A stretch of 64,000 nt of DNA, taken from assembly GCA_950295325.1 (NCBI GenBank), contig OX485803.1, positions 26,972,001 to 27,036,000 of the forward strand. Direction: 5' to 3'. Source of the stretch: Polytrichum commune (taxonomy: Eukaryota; Streptophyta; Polytrichopsida; Polytrichales; Polytrichaceae). A program made the position numbers and the translations under genes. This document shows positions 46,625 to 58,091 of the stretch, piece after piece. The notes under the pieces are model-generated. The model worked only from the letters and a program-made list of their open reading frames with translations. It was not told the DNA's origin and did no database searches. Positions within the stretch are counted from its first letter, which is position 1, and each line of letters opens with the position of its first letter.

Positions 46625-48320
46625 CATCCGAACTAGTGTCAAAGGGGTCAAAATGAACCAGTCACGACCATATTATGGTCACATAGGACATTTGGATTCT
46701 AGAATATCCAAGTCCAAAGGTTCGAGCATGTTGACCTAAATGTTTGTATATGCTTTCAACGATTCATGCACTTGTTAAAGATGTTCAGATACTTGACTTG
46801 AAGAATATGTGCAGTGCTAGTGTATGGGATATTTGAAGAGACTCTCTCTCGTGAGCTTCATATTAAGACATGAGTGAATGCAATGTATTGTTTGAGTCAT
46901 ATATTCTACACATTCTTAAAGTCTGAAGATACTTGTCCATTTACAAAATGTTTTGAATATCAGAAGTTTTACTTCTTTAAGTTTTCCAATGATTTCAACA
47001 TTGTGAAAAAAACAATTTGTCTACATGGTTCAACTCATGCATGTATAGGTAAACAACCCAAATACTTTTTGAGACTCTAGTCGGCCCTTTACACATATGA
47101 TGTAGGGTACTTGCTCCGTGGGGCCAAACTGGTCATCAACCATTTAGACGCTTCCCCACTGAAGTCTTCTGGTTGCGTGTCTTGGGATGAGGCTTGGAAT
47201 TTGTCTACAAAGTGAATTTGACCAGTGATGGGAATCTGTTCACGTTTGTACCTAAGGTAGATGGTACTAAAATATTCACTTTAAGTGTTGAGTGTATTAC
47301 TATTATACTGATACAATTTAGATATTTCCTATTAGTGATTGCAGGGGGATCCCAACACACCAAGGTGTGTCTTAACGAAATTCCATATGTAAAAGTTATA
47401 AGGATTCCAAGTTCTATTGGTGGAATGGGTTATTGCACCCTTATATAATCACATTACTCATTGTCTGATGATTATGGCACACGTGAGTGTATTATCCTAT
47501 TGAATGATTACATCCATGGTAGAAGAATATTGGGACATGTAGAAGACATTGATAGTTACTCTAGGTCAATAGGTTACATTGTTACTGGACCGATTATCTA
47601 ATGATGCACCATCTTCCCTCTACCAATAGGAGGGAAGGTCAATGGACCAACGTCTTTATGATTGATTGAGATAGTAATGTCCAATCTATTTTGTATGTAG
47701 CTCCGATTATGTAATCTCTTTAAGCACTTGCATGCGGGGGTTCCCCAACTGTCCCCCAATGGTCGCCAGTTAACATAGTTGGGTATGTAGCTTGCCAAAG
47801 CCTCCCACCAGTGGCTGAGCTCAATGAAAAGGTGGCCAGTACCGGCATAATTCCAAGCCAAGCCCGCCATATTCTCCTCGGGTATTAAGCTTGTATTGAC
47901 CCCAACACTTCCTAGGATGGAACCAAGTTCTACAATTAGAATGGTGTTTGGGGCATGGACCACATATGATTGCACAAAGAAATGGAGAAACTTCTCATCC
48001 GGCAAGAGTATCATGTATGCGGAAGTATTAGGGATGTGTCTATCAATGATCAATAGGGTTTGGGATAGAAGAATGTAGGTTTTAAAAAAGTTGATGGTTG
48101 AGCATTACGAGAAGAACAAGTCAAATGGTTGTGGATTCAAGCCTACATGAAGCCTTGAAACTAAGAGGGGAAACATCCCCAAGGCTATGATTTTATTTGA
48201 TGGGTGTTATAATTTAATTATGGCTTTGAACATCTCAAGGATTATTGAGGATGAATTCATGCAAGAATTCTTGGAGTTGTTCTAAAGAAGCAAGAGGGGA
48301 AGAAGCCTTTTGTCTACTGC
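46625..48320. other. Intergenic; frames without recognisable domains
   Basis: A plus-strand stretch at about 47340..47610 stays mostly open across a single stop (IRIPSSIGGMGYC, then YGTRECIILLNDYIHGRRIL). A minus-strand frame at 47598..48053 reads AGLAWNYAGTGHLFIELSH. Both could be relics of transposon proteins. I recognise neither. Confidence 0.3.
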
Positions 48321-49215
48321 CATTACCGCAGCTTACAAGCAGCTTCGTCCATAAATAATTAAAAAAACAGAAGGCGGATTTTTTTGGAAATTACACTTCA
48401 AGGCTGCCGAAACAAAGAGAAATTACAATATAATAATTTCGAAATATTCAAAAATGACAGCACATGGGCCAAAAATAGGAAAAACAATGAATCAAACAGT
48501 CCCTAAAGTCCACATACTCCACACACGAGCTCCTTGCACGATCAGAAAGTAACTATAGTACTCAGCACATGGTCCCCACATGGTCAAGCTCCCCACATGG
48601 TCTATCAGCAAAAATGTAGGACGCCGAGCTCTTCCCACAAGGGTGGCATGCACCACAAACGGCATTCAAGCTTGCACCATATGAGAGCCTAGGGTTACGG
48701 AGTTCAGTCTTTTCTCCTATCGATGGAGGTTTCTTGTCCCCAACCTACGCACCTGATTCTGGATCCTTCTCTGCCACGGGGCGCGACCAGCTGCAACTTG
48801 GATACCGGCTCCTGTAGCAAAGTGCACATCTGTTGCGGCTGCAGCACGCTGCGGTGTAATTGGAGCTGCTAGTCGATCCTGGGGAGGAGTTTGGTCTTGC
48901 TGCAGCTGCACAGGGTTAAGTGCAACCGAACTCAAAAGATTGGTAATTCCTGCATGAGTAGAAGAAAGAATGCATGGCAATGGTCTGCGATCCTTAGCGA
49001 GTGCCATGAATCCCCAAGCCCCCCCCAGTATCTTCTCGTGCATGCAAGGATCTATACACATTCAAATCATAGCATTTTAGTTCAGGTATCAAACATGGGG
49101 TTTGAGCCATCATGTGCAGTCTGGCTTGGGAGTTCTTAATATGACCTTTTCATGTGTTCGCTCCAGAATCTGTCTTGTTGATTTTCTCAATACGGTACTG
49201 ATACTTGTCTGGTAG

Positions 49216-49419
<204 letters not shown>

Positions 49420-49426
49420 TAAGAAC

Positions 49427-49855
49427 CAAAGCTCATACCATTTCAGACCTGAAACAAAATGTTTATTTGGATTGGTAGGGACGTACCTTTTGCGTGCAAG
49501 TTCTTTCAGAGAAGCGACCTTAGGCTGGTTCGCTGTTGCAACTTCTGCAGCGTGATGTAGACTCTGTTCCATGATGGCTTCAATGGGGATGTCTGTATCT
49601 ATTTCCTCGTCATTTTCTTTTGAGTCTGGTTCAACTTCAGATGCTTCATCCTTGAACAAAGATTTTTTCATGTGCTCATCCATGGCGCTGGTTTGAAAAA
49701 CCTGGTTGAATGCTCTGTCCAGACCACACATTTCCCATCCTCTTCTTATCATTTTCGGTTTGTTCACATACCCCCATGCTTGCAGGAGCCAGGAGCATAG
49801 ATGTGGCTTTAAAGTGGTCATCTTTGTGTCCAACTTTGACATCTTTCAGTTCTTT
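49427..49855 (-). pseudogene. Out-of-frame C-terminal part of the transposase
   Basis: This frame contains LKPHLCSWLLQAWGYV and RRGWEMCGLDRAFNQVFQ, which fit the C-terminal region of DDE_1 transposases, then an acidic tail (EVEPDSKENDEEIDTDIP). Below about 49427 the same frame is only the antisense of the captured helicase exon. A further frame at 48717..48949, after the acceptor TTCTTCTACTCATGCAG, might be a last exon, but its phase does not fit the donor at 49487. Confidence 0.6.
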
Positions 49856-51277
49856 TTCGCCAATCTGCTTCTCAATACTTTTTGTCGTGTAACTGTCAAA
49901 TTGCTGCATGAAGCTATGTTTAAATGGTCTCTGTAAAATGACATCTGCCGGCTGAAATACACTGGTGCAATTTGCTGGGACGAAAATGAGCAAGATCTTT
50001 GGATGTGTCACTTTCACCCATGTTACAAACTCTTTTGAGATGTGGACGCTCCAACAATCCAACAGCCAGATCAATTTCGAGTCTTCCTCTAAACCCATCT
50101 TCTTCACCTGTTGCTCCCTATATGGTTGTAGAATGCATTCTACAAATTGCTTGCATGTTTCCATATTGCTCCAATGGTTACTTGTGCATGTCAGCTGCCA
50201 TCCTTCATCTTCACATTGTTGACGTCCAGCATTCATACGAAGTAGGCATCTTTGAGTAGCTCCTGTAAATATCAATTGGAATGGTAGGAGGTTACCTGCT
50301 GCTGCAGAGGATACTGCGACTATAATCTGTCGTTTGTCCTCCATGCCATGGACCAAAACATGTTTTGTACCTTTCTCTGCCCAAGTTCTGGACCCCCCTG
50401 TTGGTACCAGGTGGATTCCTGTTTGATCTGTGTTAACCATCATCTCTGGAGTTATTGAATGGGCTCTCACCAAGTAAGCTGCCCTTTGAGCCATTTGTAA
50501 ACCCTTCAGCTCCCAATCGCTTGGAAGTTTTCGAGCAGCGCCTGTTGCTTTTCTCAAACTCCAGTTCAAGTTTGTTCTCAAGAAGTCGCGTGTCCAATGC
50601 AAGCCAACCCTAAATCCGGTTTTGTTGTTGTAGTCAAGTAAATTAGGGTTTCTCATGCGGATTAATCCCCTAATTATACCTTGAGCAGATGAAGCGTACA
50701 AAGGTTGTCCGGCATCTCGATGGGTCTTGAGTAAAGTGATGATATCCTCTTCCAATTCGGGATGATTGGCAAGGATATAAGCATGTTGTGCACCCCCTGT
50801 ATAAGCGGCTCTTTCTTTGAAAATAGATTGTTTGGTACCCGCTTTCAACTCTCCAGTGCTAGTGAACCATTCTCTTAAAGTGTTTGGGGTTAATTTGTCA
50901 TAGACACTCACAGTTTCACCTGGACGTCTATATTTCAACTGCAAGTAACGTAACGCACTCCTCAAATTCCTATGCTTGCTTACAGTTGCAAAAATAGGAT
51001 CCCATAGGGGGGGCACAAACCAATTCATGTATGTTCCCCTGCTCCTTGATGACTTTGATGATGATTTGACAGGCGTCTCCACTTTTGTTGGAAGTAGAAC
51101 AACCTCCATCTCCTTCTTGGGCCTCCCTACAGGTCTCTTTTCAGCTTCAGGCTTCTTCATGGCTTTCTCCAACTCCAACTTCGAATTAAGTGCTGCAAAC
51201 TCACGCTCCACATTGACCTCCATTTCTTCTTTACTCACTGTAGTAAACAAACTACTTAAAAGCTTCTGCTTCGCCAT
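49676..51277 (-). CDS. pogo/Tigger-like DDE transposase, frameshifted near its C-terminus
   Basis: The frame starts with ATG at 51275..51277 and runs 533 codons. An AT-hook-like GRPKK sits at residues 51-55. A helix-turn-helix region is expected between about 95 and 250. The DDE_1 catalytic core follows: D284 in NTDQTG, D407 in WLLDCWSVH and D445 in PANCTSVFQPADV with PFK after it, in the usual spacing. The end of this frame is not the natural one. Near 49845..49856 the family-like continuation (LKPHLCSWLLQAW, then RRGWEMCGLDRAFNQVF) is in another minus-strand frame, down to about 49487. A donor-like AAAAG|GTACGT lies there. A single-base lesion, or sequencing error, would explain this. Function in trans is doubtful as read. 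Confidence 0.85.
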   Translation of the reverse strand: MAKQKLLSSLFTTVSKEEMEVNVEREFAALNSKLELEKAMKKPEAEKRPVGRPKKEMEVVLLPTKVETPVKSSSKSSRSRGTYMNWFVPPLWDPIFATVSKHRNLRSALRYLQLKYRRPGETVSVYDKLTPNTLREWFTSTGELKAGTKQSIFKERAAYTGGAQHAYILANHPELEEDIITLLKTHRDAGQPLYASSAQGIIRGLIRMRNPNLLDYNNKTGFRVGLHWTRDFLRTNLNWSLRKATGAARKLPSDWELKGLQMAQRAAYLVRAHSITPEMMVNTDQTGIHLVPTGGSRTWAEKGTKHVLVHGMEDKRQIIVAVSSAAAGNLLPFQLIFTGATQRCLLRMNAGRQQCEDEGWQLTCTSNHWSNMETCKQFVECILQPYREQQVKKMGLEEDSKLIWLLDCWSVHISKEFVTWVKVTHPKILLIFVPANCTSVFQPADVILQRPFKHSFMQQFDSYTTKSIEKQIGEKELKDVKVGHKDDHFKATSMLLAPASMGVCEQTENDKKRMGNVWSGQSIQPGFSNQRHG

Positions 51278-51599
51278 AGCCTCTCACTTTCTCCACACAC
51301 AATCCTAAACCATAACCAAACTTGTCAATAAGACTCGCCACCTAATGAAATTAGGGAAGTTAAGTGAACATTAGGGAAAGCTAAATGAAGGAGCAACCAC
51401 CAGTCTTTAATGCATACTGTATAAAACGGCCATGAAAAATGAACAGTATTCTGGATGAAAGTCGAACTTATGAGTATTTATTTTTCAAAAAAATCGATTT
51501 AAAAAAATTCATTTTGGAGGTGACGAACATCATTTTTCCAAAATAATTAAATATTCGCCGGTGCATGCGGGAAGCTGCTTGTAAGCTACGGTATTGGCT

Positions 51600-52480
51600 C
51601 CTCCTTAAATCATGTCCATGCTTCGCCACCATTATCGTAAGGCCATGTTGTTGCTGCCATGACCATGTGCAAGCGCAAGCTGCCAACCAATCTAGCTACA
51701 TGCTCAAATGTCAAGTGCATTGATGTTTCAGAGGTACCACAAACCTTCACTAGCTCAGTGGTAACCACCAACGTCACTATGGTGAAGCAAAGGCAATAAG
51801 GCGTTGTTGAGGACATCGATCTCCTTTAGTGGGGGAGAGACGCTAGTAGCACACTTAGCTTGGAGGCAATGCCCTCCACAACATGTACTTGTTCTTGGAC
51901 TTGAGGCAATAAAGTTCAACTTTAGTGGTGCAAAAAGAAGGGTACGAGATGAGGTCCTAGTCTTGTATTTGTGCTTGGTTAGTGGAAGAGTGGGAATAGA
52001 CATGCCAAACTAGGTTGGGTAAGCCGAGCAATTTGGGGGCCATGGCTTGGAGGGGCCTTGGATAAAACTTAGAACCTTCTTAGCCATGGGCTTGTCCGGG
52101 CGGGGGCAAGATGATGGCACGTGCTCATAAAAATGCAACCTATGAGCTAACGAGAGTCGACGCATGGGAGTTATGCACCCATGTCTTGAAAAAGCAAAGT
52201 GGGAACCGAGTCGGGCGGGACTTGGCCTCACCCCTGTGCGATCAAGGCGTGGCTTAACAATGGAAAGCCATCTCGGAGTTGCAACTGAGACAACTTAGTG
52301 AAAACGTTGAGGTCCAACCTAGTTGTGTCAAAAGGTTGAGTTAGGCTAGAGGAGCCTAACGTTGGAGGCCCAAAAGGAGGGGCAACCCAAGTGAGTTTCA
52401 AAGTAGGTCGGTTACTGTAGTTTAGGTCCTTGGAAAAGAAATCCAAGGTCGCTAACGGACCACCTAGGATCGACACCTTT
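51600..52480. other. Repeat-like sequence, unassigned
   Basis: Many overlapping frames on both strands, no domain. Words such as GGGCGGGGGCAAG and CCAAGGCCCC-type runs suggest the non-coding part of a retrotransposon, but I find no partner copy in the window. Confidence 0.3.
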
Positions 52481-52599
52481 GGGACTTTGCCAAATTTGAA
52501 GATGTATTATGAGGGTCGCGCCCCAAGAGACACAATGCTGCACCAAGAGAGGATGACAACTTGAGAATTGGTATGCCCATTACGAGTATAGTCGATGAG

Positions 52600-54000
52600 G
52601 ACATCAACTCCATTTGGTGGGGGTGAGTGTCACACACCTCTCCATAGGGAGTGCTCGAAACAACATGGGCACAAGGGGGACCCCAGAATGACACTCGGGA
52701 CTGCCTTGGTTTGAACAACCATAACTTCCTCAATACTTGTCAGAATGGGACATGTGAGAAGTCTATTGGCATCTACATGAAGAGTAGATGTCGATGGAGG
52801 TTGATAAGAGCAAAGATCACATAACAAAGTTATGGAGGTCTAAAGCATGTTGCAATCTTTGCTAGCTCCCCTTAACTCTCTTGACCATTTTTCAATTCTA
52901 GCAAGGGTCATGAGTGCTCACCCTTCGCATTCCGCCATGTGAATGATTAGCTTCCCCTACCGCGGACCTTTTAGCCCATAGGAGGGGGACCAACCCTCCT
53001 ACTCTTCCATTCAGGATTCTTCCCTTAATCGGTAACCAATGCTTAGATGTGGACTTCCATCTATGGAAGTACAATCCTTAGTTGATAATCACGTTGCCGA
53101 AGCAACACTACAACAACCTGAACCATACTAGGCAACTATGCCCCCACATTGGCCCAACACCTGTGAAGGCCGTGTTGTTAAGCCTCGAGTGGGTTTGGCC
53201 GGCCACGTTGCCTCACTCATATAAGCCTCTAGGACTTTTGAAAGGGCCCCTACCCCACTATCAAGAAACATTTTGTCTCTCTACTAAGAGTTGAGGCCAA
53301 GTAGACATTTTCCCTTAACTGCTGGGACTAGAAGCCCCCAACAACTTCAGACCACCATAACTTCTTTGTATGATCTTTGATGCTCACATGCAACCACTTC
53401 ATCGTCATCTACGTGAAACTTTCATCGTATTGAGGAAATTATGCCTGTTCAAACCTTGGCAGTCCCGGGAGCCACTCCCAGGCCACTGTTGTACCAGAAC
53501 GTTGTCCTGGGACATCGCCCCATTCAAATTTCCATATCTTCTAGCTCACACCTCCGATTGAAGTGTTCTTGAGCATTCTAGAATCCGCACGCCATAAGGT
53601 AAGCATAGCTTATGGCCTTACCCTCGTGACTTATAGTCTCCATGGGTGGGAGGCGTTCCTAACGCCCGGGGCCCTCACCCAGACTAGGATCACTTGGGCC
53701 CTCTCACCAACGGTACCACAAGTCCTGGTTGTCATTCCGGGGTCCCCATTGTGCCCATGGTGTTTCGGGCACTCCTCATGGAGAGGTGCACAACAAAGCT
53801 GCTGGGGCTTCTAGCCCCAATGGCTAAGAGAAAATATCTACATGGCCGTCATTCTTAGGAGAGAGACAAAAGGTTTCTTGACGGTGGGATAGGGGCCCTG
53901 CCTGAAGTCCTAGAGTCTTATATGGCTGAGGCGACGTGGCCGGCTGAACCCACCCAAGGCTGAACGGCATGGCTTCCAACGAAACAACACGGTACGGCAA
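52600..54000. repeat. Head-to-head inverted pairs of a degraded repeat
   Basis: 52630..52690 matches the reverse of 53730..53810 (GAGTGC..GAAACA, ATGGGCACAA, GGGGACCCC). 52700..52850 matches the reverse of 53340..53480 (GGGACTGCC, GGTTTGAACA, TTCCTCAATAC). 53160..53340 matches the reverse of 53790..53990 (GGCCGGCCACGT, AGGGCCCCTA, CAAGAAAC, TTTTGTCTCTCT). Together this is at least three diverged copies of one unit in mixed orientation next to the gypsy relic. It may be that element's LTR or leader region. Confidence 0.55.
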
Positions 54001-55590
54001 GGTCATATTCTTGAAGTAAGAGCATCTATCTAGCAATTCGTCTGGATACTACCAGTCGGTTAACCAAATAGATTAAAGCTTGATGGTCCATGTAGAAAAC
54101 AAAATGGTTGGCTAGGAGATAGTGCCTAAATTTTCCCACGGAGTAAATCATAGCTAGAGCTTCACGCTTTGTAGTGTTATAATTCTTCCTAGCACTATTT
54201 AGGAGTCTACTGGCATAATAAATAGGAAAAAGTCTTTATCTCCATGTAAATTTTGAGCCAAGACTGCCCCAATGGCTATGTTGGATGCATCACAATGTAC
54301 GTGGAACTCCATCGTCCAATTGGGGGTAATTAATATGGGTGTGGTAATCAACCTTCTTCTTACCTCTTCGAATGCTTGTTGGCAAGATTGGTTCCAATTA
54401 TACATTTCTCCTTTCTTCAGTAATAAGTACAAAGGTCTAGAAATTTCAGCCTACATCTATATAAATTTACAGTAGTATGTAGCTTGTCCTAGGAAGCTTT
54501 GGATTCCCCGTACTATGGTTGGTGGGGGTAAACCTTTTATAGCCTCCACTTTTTTAGGGTCTACTAACAAACCTTCCTTGCAAACCACATGTCCCAAGAT
54601 TCTCACTGAATTGACACAAAAATAACACTTTTCTGGGTTCACGCTTACTCCATTCTTACGGCATTTGATGAGGCATTTCTCTAGATATTCAATATGGTCT
54701 TCTTTGTTTCCATGTACAATGAAATCATCTAGAAATACCTTCATAAATTTGTCTAGGTATTCCACAAATATCTCCATCATGCCCCTTTGGAAGGTGGCTG
54801 GTGCGCACATCAATCCCAAAGGCATTACTCGGTACACAAATGCTTCGTACTCGGTAATGAAAGGAATCCTTAGCTGATCTTCTAATGCAATCATGATTTG
54901 GTTGTATCCGCTATATCCCTCCATCAAGGTACACATCTCGTGACTAGCTATTGCTTCCAAATTTGATTATGTAAAAGGCAGAGGAAAAGGACCACCTTAG
55001 TGATTACATTTAATTTTTGATAATTAACACACACTCGGAGTTTCCCATTCTTTTTGGGCACAATCACAATCGGTGATAACCAATTTGTTTTATCAACGGG
55101 GTATATAAATCATGCTTCCAATTATTTGTCAATTTCTTCTTTTCCTTTGGCTACATAATTGGGGTTCATTCTATAACGCATCTGTCTTACATGCTTTGCA
55201 TCTGGTTGTAGTTCAATCTTGTGTTCGCACACATACGGAGGTATCCCTTTCATGTCCTTGCATGTAAATGCAAACACGTCTTTGAATTGTAACAAAAATT
55301 ATTTTATTCTTGCTTCATATTCGCCCAAGTCTTTAGCTAATTTTGATTAACTTAGGATCCTCAGGGGTTCCTAAGTTCGAACTTTTGACTAGGTCTTCAT
55401 CTTCAATGGTACATCTTGCTATTTTCTTTCCCTTGATTGCCTTTGAGGCAACGGTAGTGTCCACTGTTATATCCCTCTCTTTTACTTTGTAAAATTGGTT
55501 GGGATATATAGGTTTCTCCTCCATGGCTTCTTGCTCTTTCTTGGTTGCTTTCCTAGGCTGAGGTTTCCCCTGATTGAGCAAGTATTGATC
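53990..55590 (-). pseudogene. Decayed Ty3/gypsy polyprotein: protease-RT linker, reverse transcriptase, RNase H
   Basis: In order on the minus strand: a linker-like frame (55333..55581), then KDVFAFTCKDMKGIPPYVCE and VRQMRYRMNPNYV (about 55140..55290), FIYPV and SPIVIVPKKNGKLRVCVNYQ (about 55020..55090, after stops), GYSGYNQI, YRVMPLGLMCAPATFQRGM and the catalytic FLDDFIVHG (54457..54960), TYYCKF, then RNase H with HCDASNIAIGAVLAQ and, after a frameshift near 54226, KNYNTTKREALAMIYSVGKF. At least two stops and one frameshift break it. Gag and integrase are missing. It is not active. Confidence 0.9.
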
Positions 55591-55594
55591 AAAG

Positions 55595-56240
55595 CACGGT
55601 TAAGAAGTTTTGAGCACGTAGTCCAATTTTTTATAAACTAATATCTTTTTTATGGTTGTTCTTAGATTCACAACCAACTACATACCACTCAAATATAGGT
55701 GTTGGATTAAAAAAATGTTTATGAAAGGCCCAAATCTAATTGAAATAACAATATGAAGGAAAGATGGGAAATAGCATTGCTTAGCCTCATGCTCCCTCAT
55801 CGTTTCTAAATAAAAGAAATACCATGTTCCATGAGGACCTTGTCACAACACTAAAGCTTTGACCGTTGCTTTTTTTGAGAATCACAACATGTTTATTTCC
55901 AACCCTTGACCATATAATTCTCCTTCCTACAATGAGGGACTGTGAAGCTTAACAATCTTATGGAAAATGAATGCCATTAAGGTGGACCTACCTAATTCAA
56001 TCACTTATTTCAATCAAACACCTATAATTGTGTGGTAATGTAGTTATGTGTGCCGTCAAGAATTGATAGCCCAAAACATATGCTTAAAAGAGGTTCGACT
56101 CTGTGCTCAAAACATAATACCCATTCTCGAATCTAGGGTTAGTAGTCAACATAATTTGGGGAGACCTATATGACAATTTAAAGAGCACAAGAATCCTCAT
56201 GTTTATAAATGAGTAAGATATTCATACAAGCTCCTAAAAT
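55595..56240. repeat. GAGCACATA repeat copies in opposite orientations
   Basis: 55595..55720 is plus-oriented (TACCACTCAAATATAGGTG). 55980..56240 is minus-oriented (ATTTCAATCAAACACCTATA, GTGCTCAAAACATAAT). The pair faces each other beside the gypsy relic. Confidence 0.45.
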
Positions 56241-56393
56241 TATAAGGAAAGTGGCTTTGGCCTCGATTCGGGTTTGCTAACCATCATGGAAAAAAGTAAG
56301 CATTGAAGACCCATCTACCTTAACTTGAAGAGAAGCTTGACTCCCCCCAAAACAAAGAGAATAACAATATAAGAGAAAAGGGAAAGCAGGTTG

Positions 56394-56639
56394 ATACCAG
56401 GGCCACACCAAAAACCCCAGCGGCTCCAGTAGCCAGAAACACCAGCCCTACGTATTCTCCGGAAATACAGGGCTGGGATTTCAGATGGCTGGAGCTACTG
56501 GAGTGGCTACTGGAGTGGCTGGAAGAAGGCAGGTAGCCTGCAACCAACAGCTCCAGCCATCTGAAATCCCAGCCCTGTATTTCCGGAGAATACGTAGGGC
56601 TGGTATTTCTGGCTGGGCCGCCCGGTGTGGCCCTGGTAT
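56394..56639. mobile_element. Fold-back element with 55-bp perfect arms (246 bp)
   Basis: Outer ends are 16-bp perfect inverted repeats ATACCAGGGCCACACC. The inner arms 56442..56496 and 56549..56603 are perfectly complementary over 55 bp, with a 52-bp spacer. Each arm is itself nearly palindromic: CCAGCCCTA with AGGGCTGG, and within it GTATTCTCCGGAAATAC. No clear target duplication (GAAAGCA occurs near both ends, but with extra bases on the left). A transcript would form a long hairpin. Confidence 0.8.
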
Positions 56640-56644
56640 GAAAG

Positions 56645-57085
56645 CAAAGTGACTTACAAAGTGCCAATTGTATGAAACAGAGCCAGTCAACAGAGCGGTG
56701 GAGCCCAAACGCATCAGCCGGCACAGTCGATGGTGCTTTCCCCACTTTTCTCAAACTTGGCTCTCAACTTCTGGGTTGTTGTTGTTGTTGTTTGAATAAG
56801 TAGAGCCGGCGCAGTTGCAAAGATGACATCGAAAGCTGTGCAACCCTGTCCGTTGCTCCCGTGAGCTTCATGTCGTGTTCCATGTAAGATTATGCTGTTG
56901 ATCTGGACATACATTGACGTTAAAGTGGAGACTCGAGAATTAGAGAGGGCCGGGCGCCAGGGTCATGCATACTGTTGTAGTTGGGGAGTGATGGAGATGT
57001 TTCACCAAATTTTTATCCACTTCTTGTCTCGTTCTGCCTCATGCATGAGGCATGATATTTGAGGGTTGAGTGATTCCCATCGCTT
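56645..57085. other. Upstream flank of the membrane protein gene; nothing recognised
   Basis: A short GTT microsatellite (about six units) lies near 56777..56791. The minus-strand frames here are short and begin with non-ATG codons. Confidence 0.3.
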
Positions 57086-57088
57086 CCT

Positions 57089-57622
57089 AGGTAAGTGAAG
57101 GTAGGCTATCCATTAGAAATCCACTGTGAGGCTCTTTGATTTTGAGGGGTATTTGGCTAGCTAGCAAGCATGGTCGCTTACATAAATGAAGGTCGGTTAG
57201 TTGTTTGAAGGAAAGGGATTTCATTGTGAGGCTTATTAGACTGGGATATATGTCAATATATTTTGAGGGGAGCACTGTGAGGCTCAAATCACTGGAATAT
57301 TTCGTTTAAATTTAGTCCTGAGGGGGAGCTTAGCATGGTTGCTTAGGTAAATGAAGGTAGGCCATCTGTTAGAAATTCACGGTGAGGCTCATTGATTTTG
57401 AGAGGGAGCTACCTAGCACGGTTGCTTAGCTAAATGAAAGTGGGCCAGGGGTTGAAGGAAAACAATTCACTCTGAGGCTTACTAGATTGAGATATGTCAT
57501 TATATTTGAGGGGGAGCTAGCATGGTTGCTTAGTTTAATGAAATGTAGGCCATGTGTTTAGAGGAAGAAATCCACTGTGAAGCTCAAATCACTGGGATAT
57601 ATCATTTAGTCTTGAGTGCGAG
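57089..57622 (+). repeat. Higher-order tandem repeat: two blocks of three related subunits
   Basis: Subunits share a start such as AGCATGGTTGCTTAGGTAAA, then TGAAGGTAGGCC, ACTGTGAGGCTC and TTGAGGGGGAGCT. They fall into three types, A (57089, 57332), B (57167, 57415) and C (about 57272, shortened; 57519), repeated in the order A-B-C, A-B-C. The second block starts at 57332. The array ends about 260 bp upstream of the membrane protein start codon. Confidence 0.75.
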
Positions 57623-57878
57623 GAGGGTTCCGGGTTTCAAGTTCTTCGTCGATGCTGACCCAAGCGCGCATGCCCATTAAAGACGAGGGAGTTGGGTCTT
57701 TGAGAATTCGTGACATAGGTAGGCAGGCGAACTTGAGGGTTGGGATCACAGGAACCACCTGGGTCACTTGAAAGGCGAATTCGTAGATACCTCAGACAGA
57801 CAGCCAGACAGACAGACACGAAATTGATCAGGACAACAATTTCATATTGCAACGCATTCTGCGCAACGTAGGGGCGGC

Positions 57879-58091
57879 ATGACGATGGAGGATTTTCCCG
57901 TACCACATGATCTGGGCAGGATGGGGGCATGGGGCATCGTGGCGGAGTCTGCTCGCCTGATGCGCCAAAATTTCTCCCTCTTCTTCAGCTTTGTGTTGAG
58001 CTTCACGGCACCTCACTCGGCCTTCACGGTCCTCCTCGTGGCAGCCATTGACCTCAACCGCCACTACACCATGGATGACTTCTTTGCCCAG
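57879..58091 (+). CDS. Multi-span membrane protein, exon 1 (71 codons)
   Basis: The ATG at 57879..57881 (a second lies two codons on) opens a frame reading LGRMGAWGIVAESARLMRQN, then a hydrophobic span (FSLFFSFVLSFTAPHSAFTV), ending AQ at the donor CCCAG|GTCAGT. This amphipathic start followed by a membrane span is typical of the plant family described under exon 2. The frame continues 42 codons past the donor only by chance. A short CAGA repeat precedes the start near 57796..57820. Confidence 0.75.

Noticed and set aside
48717-49061. Last coding exon of the transposase
   Set aside because: The acceptor is good and the frame open, but its phase does not fit the donor at 49487, so it is mentioned only as a possibility.
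49091-49107. Short direct repeat ATGGGGTTTGAGCC shared with the helicase exon at 49351
   Set aside because: Only about 16 bp. It may mark a duplication at the capture site but could be chance.
53990-55590. Active Ty3/gypsy retrotransposon
   Set aside because: Stops, a frameshift, and no gag, integrase or paired LTRs were found.
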